In this document: piece by piece, positions 17,834 through 26,120 of the stretch
Position numbering within the stretch: position 1 is the stretch's first letter
Layout of the letters: each line of letters starts with the position of its first letter
DNA from: Phascolarctobacterium sp.
Lineage (GTDB): Bacteria; Bacillota; Negativicutes; Acidaminococcales; Acidaminococcaceae
DNA length: 64,000 bases
NCBI GenBank assembly: GCA_003150755.1
Contig: QAMT01000002.1
Location: 372,001 to 436,000, forward strand
Reading direction: 5' to 3'
Notes under the pieces: model-generated
Database searches by the model: none
Told to the model about the DNA's origin: nothing
The model's input: only the letters and a program-made list of their open reading frames with translations
Position numbers and translations under genes: made by a program

Positions 17834-18825
17834 TCCTTCCGCAGTAAATCAAGTTTTAGAACAAGCGCCTCCAGCACGTTTTTGGCGCTTACATTTTTAT
17901 TGATGTTCTGCCAGGCTTCCTGCGCCGCACTGACGCTCTGCCTGGTTATATGTAAAGGCGTGCTTTGGGCAAGCGTCCCCAGCTCCGCCAGTATATCCGT
18001 ATTGTAAACCTGCCCCGCCGCCCCGCTTTTTAAAAGCAGCATATCGCGCAGCAGGTAAATAAGCTGCTCCGTTACAAGCATTGCCGCAGCCTTATCGTAC
18101 TTATCGCCCAGGCCAAGCCCTGCAATATAGTTAAACGGGCTTTCAAGCGGCAGGTTTTCCAGCAAATCCAGCGCTTTGCGGCGCAGCTCAAAAATACCTG
18201 CTTCCTTAAAAGCCAAAGCCCTTCCGGGCGAGCCGCCGGCAAGCGACGCCAACACATCCGCATTCTGCGTTATGCCGTGCGCCTTTAAAATGCGCTGCAC
18301 ATCGTCCATGGCGGGCGCTTCAAACCGCAGGCGTATCACGCGCGACAGCACCGTCGGCAAAAGCCGCTCCGCCTGGCGCGTGATTAAAATAAACAGCCAG
18401 CCCGGAGGAGGCTCCTCCAAAAGTTTCAGCAGGCTGTTGGCAGCTTCGGCCGTCATCTGGCCTGCGTCGTCGATAACGCACACCTTGTGCTCCGAAAGCA
18501 CCGGCGCAAAAGCAGCCTGTTTGGCCATTTCCTTAACCTGCTCAATTTTGATGTCCTTGCCTTCTTCTTCGGCCGTCAAAAGGTAAAAATCCGGGTGGGC
18601 AAAGCTGTTGTTTGCAATATCAAACAAACGGCAGCTTTCGCAAACTCCGCAGGGGCGCACGCCTTGCCCGGTACATAAAAAGGTTCTGGCAAAGTGCAGC
18701 GCCAGCATTTTTTTGCCGATGCCGCCCATACCGTAAAACAAAAGCGCATGCGGACGGCTGCCGGGCGTTAAAAGCTTCTGTAAAAATTCCTTATTCTGTT
18801 CATGCCCAAGCACTTCGTCCCACAT
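17830..18825 (-). CDS. holB: DNA polymerase III delta' subunit
   Basis: A 331-aa clamp-loader AAA+ subunit. The P-loop region GMGGIGKKM (about residues 32-40) has Lys where ATP-binding paralogues carry Thr/Ser. The zinc module is CTGQGVRPCGVCESC. Sensor and arginine-finger regions include LLKLLEEPP and LSRVIRLRF. It sits between tmk and ricT, as in Bacillus, although the small genes yaaQ and yaaR seen there are absent. Confidence 0.93.
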   Translation of the reverse strand: MWDEVLGHEQNKEFLQKLLTPGSRPHALLFYGMGGIGKKMLALHFARTFLCTGQGVRPCGVCESCRLFDIANNSFAHPDFYLLTAEEEGKDIKIEQVKEMAKQAAFAPVLSEHKVCVIDDAGQMTAEAANSLLKLLEEPPPGWLFILITRQAERLLPTVLSRVIRLRFEAPAMDDVQRILKAHGITQNADVLASLAGGSPGRALAFKEAGIFELRRKALDLLENLPLESPFNYIAGLGLGDKYDKAAAMLVTEQLIYLLRDMLLLKSGAAGQVYNTDILAELGTLAQSTPLHITRQSVSAAQEAWQNINKNVSAKNVLEALVLKLDLLRKE

Positions 18826-18833
18826 GGTAAACC

Positions 18834-19457
18834 TCAGATTTTAATAAAAGTGTTGATAACGCGCATAATATCCGCCGTTACCTTCTGTTCATCCTGCAAA
18901 GCGTTAATTTTATGGATGCGCTGCGGGTATTTTTCGGCCAGCAGCATAAAGCCGTCGCGTATCTTACGCTGAAAATCAAGCCCGGCGTTTTCGTAGCGGT
19001 CGTGTACTCCGCGCAGCTCGCGCCTTGCGGCGAGTAAATCCGGGTCTCCGTCCAGCAAAATGGTTAAATCCGGCTCCAGCCCGTCGGTGGCAAACTCGCT
19101 TAAAGCGTGTACGGCAGCCAGCGGCAGGCCGCGCACAATGCCCTGGTAAACTTCGGTAGAATCGCTGAAACGGTCGCACAAAACTATTTTGCCCGCCAAA
19201 AGCGCCGGTTTTATTATACGCTCGGCGTGGTCGGCACGCGCCGCAATGTAAAGCAGCGTTTCCGTGCGCGCGTTCATAATAAGTTCCGGGTCTAAAACAA
19301 AGCCGCGCAGCTGCTCGGCAAGCCTGGTGCCTCCCGGCTCGCGCGTTGTAACAACGTCGCGCCCCAGCGAGCGCAGACGCGCTGCGATATGCTCAAGCTG
19401 CGTTGTTTTGCCGCAGCCGTCCGGCCCTTCAAGGCTGATAAAATATCCTTTACTCAT
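18834..19457 (-). CDS. tmk: Thymidylate kinase
   Basis: A 207-aa dTMP kinase producing dTDP for DNA synthesis. The P-loop is EGPDGCGKTTQ, the DR(E/P) region TREPGGTRLAEQLRG and the LID-adjacent motif LCDRFSDSTEVYQG. Length is normal. It directly abuts the upstream decarboxylase gene (stop at 19458) and lies 8 nt from holB. Confidence 0.96.
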   Translation of the reverse strand: MSKGYFISLEGPDGCGKTTQLEHIAARLRSLGRDVVTTREPGGTRLAEQLRGFVLDPELIMNARTETLLYIAARADHAERIIKPALLAGKIVLCDRFSDSTEVYQGIVRGLPLAAVHALSEFATDGLEPDLTILLDGDPDLLAARRELRGVHDRYENAGLDFQRKIRDGFMLLAEKYPQRIHKINALQDEQKVTADIMRVINTFIKI

Positions 19458-20909
19458 TTATTCAATCACCCGCAGTTTCTGTAATGTATAATCCGCAGGG
19501 CCGCTTACCGGCAGCCCCAGCGCCTTCATGCGGCGGCAGTACGCCAAAACCTCTGCCGTTATGCGCTCACCCGGCCACAGCACCGGTATGCCCGGCGGGT
19601 AAAAACTTACCTGCTCGGCAGATATTCTGCCTTCGGCAGCGTCAAGCGCTACGCTTTCAGTCGTCGCGTCAAACGCCGCACGCAGCGGCATTGCCGTGGT
19701 AAAACCGGGCAGCTTGTAAGCGCCCTGCTCCGGCTGCGGCGCACGCTTGTGGCGTTCCATCTCCGCAAATACATTCTTGATTTTATTTAAAACGGCATCG
19801 TAATCCGCGCCGCCATCGGCGTATGTTACCAAAAACAGCACGTTGCAGGCGTCAGTCAGTTCCACGGCCACGCCCGCACGGCGCAAAGCATCGCCAGCTT
19901 CCACACCGGTGTAACCCCACAAAGCCGTGTTTACCGTTACTTTCGTCAGGTCAAAACCAGCAACGCCGTTATGGCCCACGCAGCTATTATCCAGCAGACG
20001 CAGCCCGGTAAAAGCGCCCAGCACGCTGCGCAAACGGGCAGCAGCGTCCAGCGCTTTATCCGCCAAAGCGGCACCCTGCATTGCCAAAGTATAGCGCGCC
20101 GCATCTATCGAAGCCATCAGCAAATAGTTGGGGCTCGTCGTCGTCAAAAGGCTCATAACCTCCGCCGCGCGCGCCAAATCAATGCGCCCGCCCCTAACGT
20201 GCAGCAGCGAACACTGCGTCATAGCACCTAAAATTTTATGCGTACTCTGCGCGCAGGCATCAGCCCCGCACTGCAAGGCCGAAGGCGGCAGCTTTTTGCT
20301 GAATCCCAGGTGCGGCCCGTGCGCCTCGTCAACCAACAGCGCCGCACCGTGCGTATGCGCAATTTCGGCAATCGCCGCCAAATCCGCCGCCTGCCCGTAA
20401 TAATTGGGGCTTGTAACCAGCACGGCTTTAATATCCGCGTGGCGGCTAAAGGCTTCTTCCACCGCCTGCGGCGTAATCTGCGTGTTAATGCCAAAAACAG
20501 CGTCATACTGCGGCATTACAAACACCGGCTCTAAATTGGCCAGCAGCAATGCCCCCGCCACACTGCAGTGCGCATTGCGCGGAACAAGCACCTTGCTGCC
20601 CGCACGGCACGCCGCCATCAGCATAGCGTGTATTGCCCCCGTCGTACCGTTAACGGCAAAAAAGCAACGGTCGCTGCCGTACAGCTGCGCCGCCAAATCC
20701 TGCGCCTCTTTAAGGCAGCCCGCCGGCGCGTGGATATCGTCCAGCTCGCTCATCAGCGAAACATCCATCGCAGCAGCGCCAGCGCCAAGCTCCGCGCGCA
20801 AAACCTGCTCCATGCCGCGTCCGCCCTTGTGCCCCGGCGTATGAAAGGGGTACACCCCATCGTTTTTATATTTCAGCATCGCTTCAACAAGCGGCATCCT
20901 GCTTTGCAA
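19458..20909 (-). CDS. Orn/Lys/Arg decarboxylase family protein
   Basis: A fold-type I PLP decarboxylase of about 483 aa, making a polyamine or cadaverine from a basic amino acid. The substrate within the family is not determined by sequence. The PLP lysine is in STHKILGAMTQ, with an upstream DEAHGPHLGF aspartate/histidine pair and FHTPGHKGGRG at the N-terminus. The TTG at 20909, 5 nt after GGAGG, gives MQSRMPLVEAM, close to the family N-terminus; a longer TTG reading at 20921 would bury the ribosome site. Position beside tmk equals Bacillus yaaO. Confidence 0.9.
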   Translation of the reverse strand: MQSRMPLVEAMLKYKNDGVYPFHTPGHKGGRGMEQVLRAELGAGAAAMDVSLMSELDDIHAPAGCLKEAQDLAAQLYGSDRCFFAVNGTTGAIHAMLMAACRAGSKVLVPRNAHCSVAGALLLANLEPVFVMPQYDAVFGINTQITPQAVEEAFSRHADIKAVLVTSPNYYGQAADLAAIAEIAHTHGAALLVDEAHGPHLGFSKKLPPSALQCGADACAQSTHKILGAMTQCSLLHVRGGRIDLARAAEVMSLLTTTSPNYLLMASIDAARYTLAMQGAALADKALDAAARLRSVLGAFTGLRLLDNSCVGHNGVAGFDLTKVTVNTALWGYTGVEAGDALRRAGVAVELTDACNVLFLVTYADGGADYDAVLNKIKNVFAEMERHKRAPQPEQGAYKLPGFTTAMPLRAAFDATTESVALDAAEGRISAEQVSFYPPGIPVLWPGERITAEVLAYCRRMKALGLPVSGPADYTLQKLRVIE

Positions 20910-21023
20910 AATAACCTCCAAGGCATACTAACCCATGTTATCTTTATATTTTATCACAGCAAGCGTGCTAATTAAAGCATTTTAAAACAAGCGCAGCATT
21001 TTTGCGCCAATAAAACATTTAAT

Positions 21024-21052
21024 TTGCCTTTGTACTATGCTACAATTATAAT
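21024..21052 (+). promoter_or_regulatory. Promoter of the N-acetyltransferase gene
   Basis: TTGCCT (21024-21029), 17 bp and TATAAT (21047-21052) predict a start near 21059. That start excludes the AAGGAAGG at 21053-21060 as an efficient ribosome site. Confidence 0.65.
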
Positions 21053-21090
21053 AAGGAAGGTTTCAGCATACGATGAGGGAGGCGGTAACT

Positions 21091-21918
21091 GTGAAACTGC
21101 GCAGCAAACCGATGACCAAAGCACAGATAAAAGAATATCTGCACAAATTGCAGCTGGCAGATTTAGAACCGAAGCCCGACCTTGCCACACTGCAAAAATT
21201 GCAGGACGCGCACTTAAAATTCATCCCCTACGACAATTTTGACTGTCTCAACAGCAAAATAACATCGCTTAAGCGCGAAGATATGTACGACAAACTGATT
21301 CTGCACAACCGCGGCGGCATCTGCTTTGAGCTGAACGGCATTTACGCCTGGCTGCTCGAATCGCTGGGCTTTAACTTTGTCAGCTACGCCGGGCGGTTCA
21401 TCAATAAAATCAACGTGTACCAGATGCGCCAGCACCGCAACATGTGCGTAACGATTGACGGCAAGCGCTATATTACGGACGTCGGCGTCAACAGCGAAAG
21501 CCCGCGCATACCCCTGCTTTTGGAAGAAAACCGCGTGCAGAGCGACGGCATCAGCCAGTACAAATTTACGCGCGACGACTTTTGGGGCTGGCTGCTGTGG
21601 CAAAAAGAAAAGGGCAAACCGTGGAAACGCATGCTGGGCTTTACCGAAGAACCGCAGCTTGAAAAAGACTACGTTTTTCCATCCTTCTGGTGCGACGCAC
21701 ACCCCGATTCACCTTTCAATAAAGAAAAAGAACTTTCCATCTTCCGCGAGGACTGCAACATCACAATCCGCGGCAACTTTTTAAAATTTTACCTCGGCGG
21801 CAAAGTAAAATACCGCTACAAAATCAAAAACGGCGCCGACCTGAAAGAAGTGCTGTGGGAATACTTCGGCATCAACGTCGAATACCGCCTGCGCAACGAC
21901 GGCATGGATTTTGAGTGA
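21091..21918 (+). CDS. nat: Arylamine N-acetyltransferase
   Basis: NAT-family acetyl-CoA enzyme with a Cys-His-Asp triad: Cys in RGGICFELN, His in QHRNMCVT and Asp in ITDVGVN. It acetylates arylamines or hydrazines, or acts in a biosynthetic release step. The GTG start at 21091 with GGGAGG (21078-21083) is preferred, because the promoter at 21024-21052 leaves no upstream ribosome site for the ATG at 21073; this gives 275 aa. It is monocistronic with its own terminator. Confidence 0.9.
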   Translation: MKLRSKPMTKAQIKEYLHKLQLADLEPKPDLATLQKLQDAHLKFIPYDNFDCLNSKITSLKREDMYDKLILHNRGGICFELNGIYAWLLESLGFNFVSYAGRFINKINVYQMRQHRNMCVTIDGKRYITDVGVNSESPRIPLLLEENRVQSDGISQYKFTRDDFWGWLLWQKEKGKPWKRMLGFTEEPQLEKDYVFPSFWCDAHPDSPFNKEKELSIFREDCNITIRGNFLKFYLGGKVKYRYKIKNGADLKEVLWEYFGINVEYRLRNDGMDFE

Positions 21919-21933
21919 ACACCTAAAAAATCA

Positions 21934-21966
21934 GGGCATTAGTTTTTATAACTAATGCCCTTTTTG
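21934..21966 (+). terminator. Terminator of the N-acetyltransferase gene
   Basis: GGGCATTAG (21934-21942) pairs with CTAATGCCC (21952-21960), followed by TTTTT. Confidence 0.85.
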
Positions 21967-22014
21967 TATGCGTTATTGAGATAAATTAAAACCATCAGCG
22001 TGAGCAATAAAATA

Positions 22015-22711
22015 TTATCCTAATCCGGCAATAGAACGCATTACCAAATCAACATCTTTATTTTCCAATTCCTGAATTATGTGCAGATAAGTCTTTTGCG
22101 TAGTCGTCATACTTGCGTGACCAAGCCTGCGGGCAACACTGGCAATGGAAACCCCTGCAAATAACAGTAACGAAGCATGCGTATGCCGTAAACCATGAAT
22201 AGAAATTACCGGCAAATTAGCCCTGCGGCAATGCCGCTCTAAAATATCATTAATGGTTGAATTATAAACTTTTTCTTTTAAAATAAAGATTGGTTTATCA
22301 GCCGGCAAATTTTTAATTAACTCTGCAAACTGAATTACCGTTTGCCAGTCAATTTGTATTTTACGCACCGAAGAAGCGTTTTTAGTAGGCAAAAAGCCAC
22401 CATTGCCTTTATAATCCCAGGTTTTGCTGATTGAAAGCATCTGATGAGAAAAATCAAAATCCTTTGGAGTTAGTGCCAAAGCCTCCGAAAATCTTATGCC
22501 AGTTTTGGCAACAAGTAAAATAAGCCAATCCCAATTTATCCTGTCCTGCAAGTTCAGGTTTATCAGCAAAGTATGCAATTCAAACTGATTTAGGTATTTT
22601 TTCTTTTTCACCGAAGGTGTTTTACCCTTTATAATGGCTTTTCGCGTAGGGTTTTATCCGAAGCTAGTGATTTATTCCTCCACGCTTTATAAAATAAATT
22701 TGTTTCCTGAA
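22015..22711 (-). pseudogene. Tyrosine recombinase remnant (5'-truncated and frameshifted)
   Basis: The intact 3' part (GTG at 22611, 198 aa) is only a catalytic domain: Arg in TGIRFSEAL, HGLRH, then LGHASM and the nucleophile in KTYLHI. The core-binding domain is missing. Beyond a stop, another frame continues with integrase-like residues (YKAWRNKSLAS, then NPTRKAIIKGK and TPSVKKKK). The frames join if one base is added in the T4 run at 22652-22655. Upstream sequence is lost at the ompM ribosome site. I infer an inactive remnant of a mobile element. Confidence 0.75.
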
Positions 22712-22725
22712 GGGAGGAAAACAAA

Positions 22726-24008
22726 ATGAAAAAATCTCTAGTTTTGGCAATGGCAATAGCTCTCGGTGTAACTGCATCTGCTTATGCAGCTAACCCGTTC
22801 AGCGATGTACCGGCTGGTCACTGGGCTTATGCTGCTGTAAACAAACTTGCAGCAGCAGGTGTTGCTGACGGTTATCCTGATGGCACTTATGGTGGCGACA
22901 AGCTGATGACCCGTTATGAAATGGCGCAGATAGTGCTAAAGCAATGGCAAAAGGCGCAAATGTTGATAAACTCGCCGCTGAATTTGCTGATGAACTCGAT
23001 AGCCTCGGTGTTCGTGTTGTTAACCTTGAGAAAAAATCTGACAACGTAAAAATTACCGGTCAAATCCGTGCATCTTATATTGATGCAGATGACGGTAGCA
23101 GTGAAGGGCGCCTGCGTACCCGTTTGTTTGTAAACGGTATTGTAAATGAAGATTGGAGCTATACCGGCCGTCTTGAAAACAGCCAGTATTATGCCGGAGA
23201 AAAAGGTGCTGCCGGTGATGATGACGTTTCGCTGAACTGTGCTTTTGTAAGCGGCCCGATTGGTGGCGTTAAAGTTGACGCAGGCCGTATGGACTTTGTA
23301 AAAGGCGATGTGCTTGATAACCGTGGTGATGGTGTTAAATTAAGCTATGGCGATAATATCAAAGTTTTTGGCTGGGCATTTAAAGCATCTTCCGATGATT
23401 ATGTAAACGGTGTTTACAAAACCTGGGAGCAGCAGAAAGACGGCATGTATGCCTGGACTGAACATGATATGCTTGATGATGGTGACCGTGTATATGTAGC
23501 CGGTGTTGAAGCTAACTGGGAATTGATGGACGCAGATATCCGTTATTATAATACTGATAACTGGCGTGAAAATGATATTTATGAATTTGCTCTTTCCGGT
23601 GAAGTCTCTAAAGATTTGACTTTGAAAGGTACTTATTTCTATGGTGACAGCGATGTTATCGACGGCGATGACAGCGGTTATTTGGTAGACCTTTCCTATC
23701 GCGGAGCTAAAGCATCCAAACCTGGCAGCTGGGGCGTATATGCTAATTACAGCGACCGTCCGCTTGCAACCTATCTGAACCCGACAATCTTCAGCGGCGG
23801 ATATGCTGCTTATCCGGCAGATGCTAACTGGGCTATTGATAAAGCAGGTAAAGTCACCAGCGGTGATGGTTATGAAGGCTTTGATGTAGGTGCAAACGTA
23901 ACCCTTGCTAAAAATATTGTAGCAGGCGTTAAATATTCCGATTTTGAAAGCCGTGAAGGTAATACAGATAACCAGGCAATTTGGTCTGAAGTAGTATTTG
24001 CATTTTGA
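22726..24008 (+). pseudogene. ompM: OmpM-type S-layer-homology porin with a one-base frameshift
   Basis: Major outer-membrane protein of diderm Firmicutes. A signal peptide (MKKSLVLAMAIALG to AYA) is followed by an SLH domain (FSDVPAGHWAYAAV, DGYPDGTYGG, TRYEMAQIV) that binds pyruvylated or polyamine-modified peptidoglycan. A coiled coil and a beta-barrel ending in WSEVVFAF follow. The frame breaks after MAQIV: one G inserted near 22935/22936 restores AKAMAKGANVDKLAAEF and a continuous protein of about 427 aa. Ribosome site GGGAGG at 22712-22717. The break is either real inactivation or an assembly/sequence error. Confidence 0.88.
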
Positions 24009-24103
24009 TTTAAGGTAATTTTGTTATATTTATCCTCTTGCGTAATTGAAAGCTCTGTTTAGGTTATCACTTTCAAAATAGATAAAATAATTAATTATTT
24101 TTC

Positions 24104-24147
24104 AGGACTTAGTTCAGTACTATACTGGATTGAGTCCTTTTATTTTT
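24104..24147 (+). terminator. Terminator of ompM
   Basis: AGGACT (24104-24109) pairs with AGTCCT (24133-24138). The stem extends inward through G-U pairs to about 15 bp and is followed by TTTTATTTTT. Confidence 0.8.
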
Positions 24148-24164
24148 ATTTAAGCTGTCTTTAA

Positions 24165-24298
24165 ATTTAGGGTATATGCTGTTATTGACACGCATCACGT
24201 AACAAACGGATTGGTACTGCCAACGCCGCCGCGCAAACTGGTCGGTAGGGAAAAGTTTCCACAAGACCAGTAAAAGTAAGACTTACGCCACCCTAAAT
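24165..24298. ncRNA. Unidentified structured element between ompM and the WbqC-like gene
   Basis: A perfect 9-bp closing stem, ATTTAGGGT (24165-24173) with ACCCTAAAT (24290-24298), encloses several helices. These are ACTGGTC/GACCAGT (24237-24243 with 24265-24271) capped by GGAA/TTCC, GTAA/TTAC (24276-24286) and TTGG/CCAA near 24211-24223. The multibranch layout looks like a structured RNA or riboswitch-like leader, or alternatively a palindrome-ended IS200/IS605-type fragment. I do not recognise the family. It is more GC-rich than its flanks. Confidence 0.45.
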
Positions 24299-24301
24299 GT
24301 C

Positions 24302-24329
24302 TTGCGGGGGGGTAAAGGTATGCTAAAAT
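24302..24329 (+). promoter_or_regulatory. Promoter with a G7 tract in the spacer
   Basis: TTGCGG (24302-24307) and TAAAAT (24324-24329) are 16 bp apart. The spacer begins inside a seven-G run (24306-24312), so gain or loss of G would change spacer length and promoter strength. It lies 42 nt upstream of the WbqC-like gene. Confidence 0.45.
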
Positions 24330-24370
24330 AATATCATAGAAATACGAAACTAAAATTATTAGGTGATATA

Positions 24371-25075
24371 ATGAAACTAGGTATTATGCAACCGTATTTT
24401 TTCCCATATATCGGATATTGGCAATTAATGAATGCTGTTGATAAATATGTTATTTATGATGATGTTAATTTTATTAAAGGAGGTTGGATAAATAGAAACA
24501 GAATTTTGATAAATGGAAAAAGTCAATATTTTAATGTACCAATGAACGGTGCAAGTTCGTTTAAATTAATAAACGAAATTCAAATAAATAATAGTGAGAT
24601 TAATATAACTAAAAATATGAAAAGTATATATATGGCTTATCATAAGGCTCCTTATTTTGATAAGGTATATACACTTGTTGATGAGATTTATAAATATAAA
24701 ACAAAAAATTTATCTTTATTTTTGATAAACTCTATAAGGCATATAGCTAAGTATTTAGGAATAAATACTGAAATAATTATTTCTTCTATGTTATCTAAAA
24801 ATAATGAATTAAAAGGTCAGGATAAAGTTATAGACATTTGTAAAAATTTGAAAGCAACAGATTATTATAATGCTATTGGCGGTATGGAATTATATTCATT
24901 TGATACTTTTCAAAAAAATGGTATAAATTTATCATTTTTAAAAACAAACGAAATCAGATATAAACAGTTTAATAATGAATTTGTTCCTAATCTTTCGATA
25001 ATAGATGTAATGATGTTTAATTCAAAAGAAGAAATTAAAATAATGTTGAATGATTATAACATAGTTAATAATTAA
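24371..25075 (+). CDS. WbqC-like family protein
   Basis: A 234-aa protein with the characteristic N-terminus MKLGIMQPYFFPYIGYW and the NFIKGGWINRN segment of the WbqC-like family, often found in O-antigen or capsule loci. A role in nucleotide-sugar or glycan modification is assumed for the family; the reaction is not firmly known. AGGTGA precedes the ATG. It is on the plus strand, opposite to the main polysaccharide locus, and very AT-rich, which suggests a horizontally acquired gene. Confidence 0.82.
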   Translation: MKLGIMQPYFFPYIGYWQLMNAVDKYVIYDDVNFIKGGWINRNRILINGKSQYFNVPMNGASSFKLINEIQINNSEINITKNMKSIYMAYHKAPYFDKVYTLVDEIYKYKTKNLSLFLINSIRHIAKYLGINTEIIISSMLSKNNELKGQDKVIDICKNLKATDYYNAIGGMELYSFDTFQKNGINLSFLKTNEIRYKQFNNEFVPNLSIIDVMMFNSKEEIKIMLNDYNIVNN

Positions 25076-25265
25076 AAAATATAGTTAATTGAGAAATATC
25101 GAGTAAAGATTTTTACTGTTCAAAATCTATTTAAGGGGTTTGCTTATAAACAATTGAAATAGAGAATAGTGTCTATTGATCTAAAATGTAATTATTTTAT
25201 AGACTTTTATAAAAAAATTTGTTATTATGTATGAAATTAGTTTTTTATAAAGGAGCATAAAATAA

Positions 25266-25877
25266 ATGTACATAGATTATAGTAATATTGAAAAAAATTT
25301 AGATTGGGCAAAAAAACAAATACTTTTGAATGAAAGGACGAAAAATGCTGCTAAGAGAATCTTAAAAAGAGGTCAAGTTTATCGTTGTAATCTTGGAATT
25401 GGTGTTGGTAATGAAATGCAAAAAGAGCGCCCATGTGTTATTGTTCAGAATGATATAGGGAATAAAAAGTCTCCTAATACAATTGTTGTTCCTATTACTC
25501 ACGGTAGTGCAAATTTACCATTTGTAATATCAATACAAACTCAGTATGAAGCAGATGGTACGACTATAAAGCTAGATGGACAAGTCAATGTATCAAATAT
25601 TCGAGTTGTTAGTAAGGCTCGTTTAGGTAATTTAATAACAAATCTTAAAAATAATGAAATAAAACTGATTGATGCTGCAATTGCAAGCAATATTGATCTA
25701 ATGAAGTATTATGCTAAACTTCAAAAGAAATATGATGCTAAACTTACTTATATTGCTAAAATAAAGCAAGAAAGAAATGAAGCACAAGATATTTTAAAAA
25801 GAATTTGTGATATTTTAGACGTTCCTAATGAAAATGTAATTGAAAAAATAAAAATCTTAAATAAGGAAAATGGTTGA
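25266..25877 (+). CDS. PemK/MazF-like toxin-family protein with C-terminal helical extension
   Basis: 203 aa. Residues about 34-140 form a PemK/MazF-type RNase fold: RGQVYRCNLG, KERPCVIVQND, NTIVVPITH and VSKARLGNL. The C-terminal 60 residues are Lys/Glu-rich and probably helical or coiled. The protein is about twice the size of a classical MazF, and no protein antitoxin gene is adjacent. AAAGGAG lies about 10 nt before the ATG. The stop codon overlaps the -35 box of a promoter for a short hairpin RNA. It could be an mRNA interferase in an unusual arrangement. Confidence 0.78.
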   Translation: MYIDYSNIEKNLDWAKKQILLNERTKNAAKRILKRGQVYRCNLGIGVGNEMQKERPCVIVQNDIGNKKSPNTIVVPITHGSANLPFVISIQTQYEADGTTIKLDGQVNVSNIRVVSKARLGNLITNLKNNEIKLIDAAIASNIDLMKYYAKLQKKYDAKLTYIAKIKQERNEAQDILKRICDILDVPNENVIEKIKILNKENG

Positions 25878-25987
25878 CAATTTAATTTATATATAGTATT
25901 ATAATAATACAAAGGGAATCTCTATAGGAAATGGAGATTTATATATTGTTTTTTTAAATAGAAGGAGCTTAGTATAAGCTCCTTTTT
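25874..25987 (+). ncRNA. Candidate short hairpin RNA directly after the PemK-like gene
   Basis: TTGACA (25874-25879, overlapping the toxin stop), 17 bp and TATTAT (25897-25902) form a promoter. The predicted transcript of about 75-80 nt contains the hairpin AATCTC/GAGATT (25917-25922 with 25934-25939) and ends in a strong terminator, AAGGAGCTT/AAGCTCCTT (25962-25970 with 25976-25984) plus T5. No ribosome site plus ORF is present, so a regulatory or antitoxin-like RNA is possible; the family is not recognised. Confidence 0.45.
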
Positions 25988-26014
25988 ACTTTATAAGACT
26001 TATTAAGACAGTAT

Positions 26015-26082
26015 AACATGATTTTCAATCATGTTGTGCAAAGAGCTGCACGTTTGACGAATGGCCATGATTATAATATAAA
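26015..26082 (+). promoter_or_regulatory. Paired hairpins and promoter before the HNH gene
   Basis: Two adjacent dyads, AACATGA/TCATGTT (26015-26021 with 26029-26035) and GTGCA/TGCAC (26036-26040 with 26047-26051), are followed by TTGACG (26054-26059), 17 bp and TATAAA (26077-26082). The dyads could be operators, or hairpins of an upstream RNA. Confidence 0.4.
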
Positions 26083-26120
26083 CTCTAATCTATAAACAAC
26101 AAACAAATAGAGGTAATGTT

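Noticed and set aside
24165..24298. c-di-GMP (GEMM), cobalamin or TPP riboswitch
   Set aside because: Some short stretches resemble GEMM (ACGCAT, CGCAAAC), but the conserved core order and receptor motifs of these families are not present.
25080..25265. Type III toxin-antitoxin (tandem RNA repeats upstream of the PemK-like toxin)
   Set aside because: No tandem repeats are visible upstream of the toxin; only a single hairpin RNA lies downstream.
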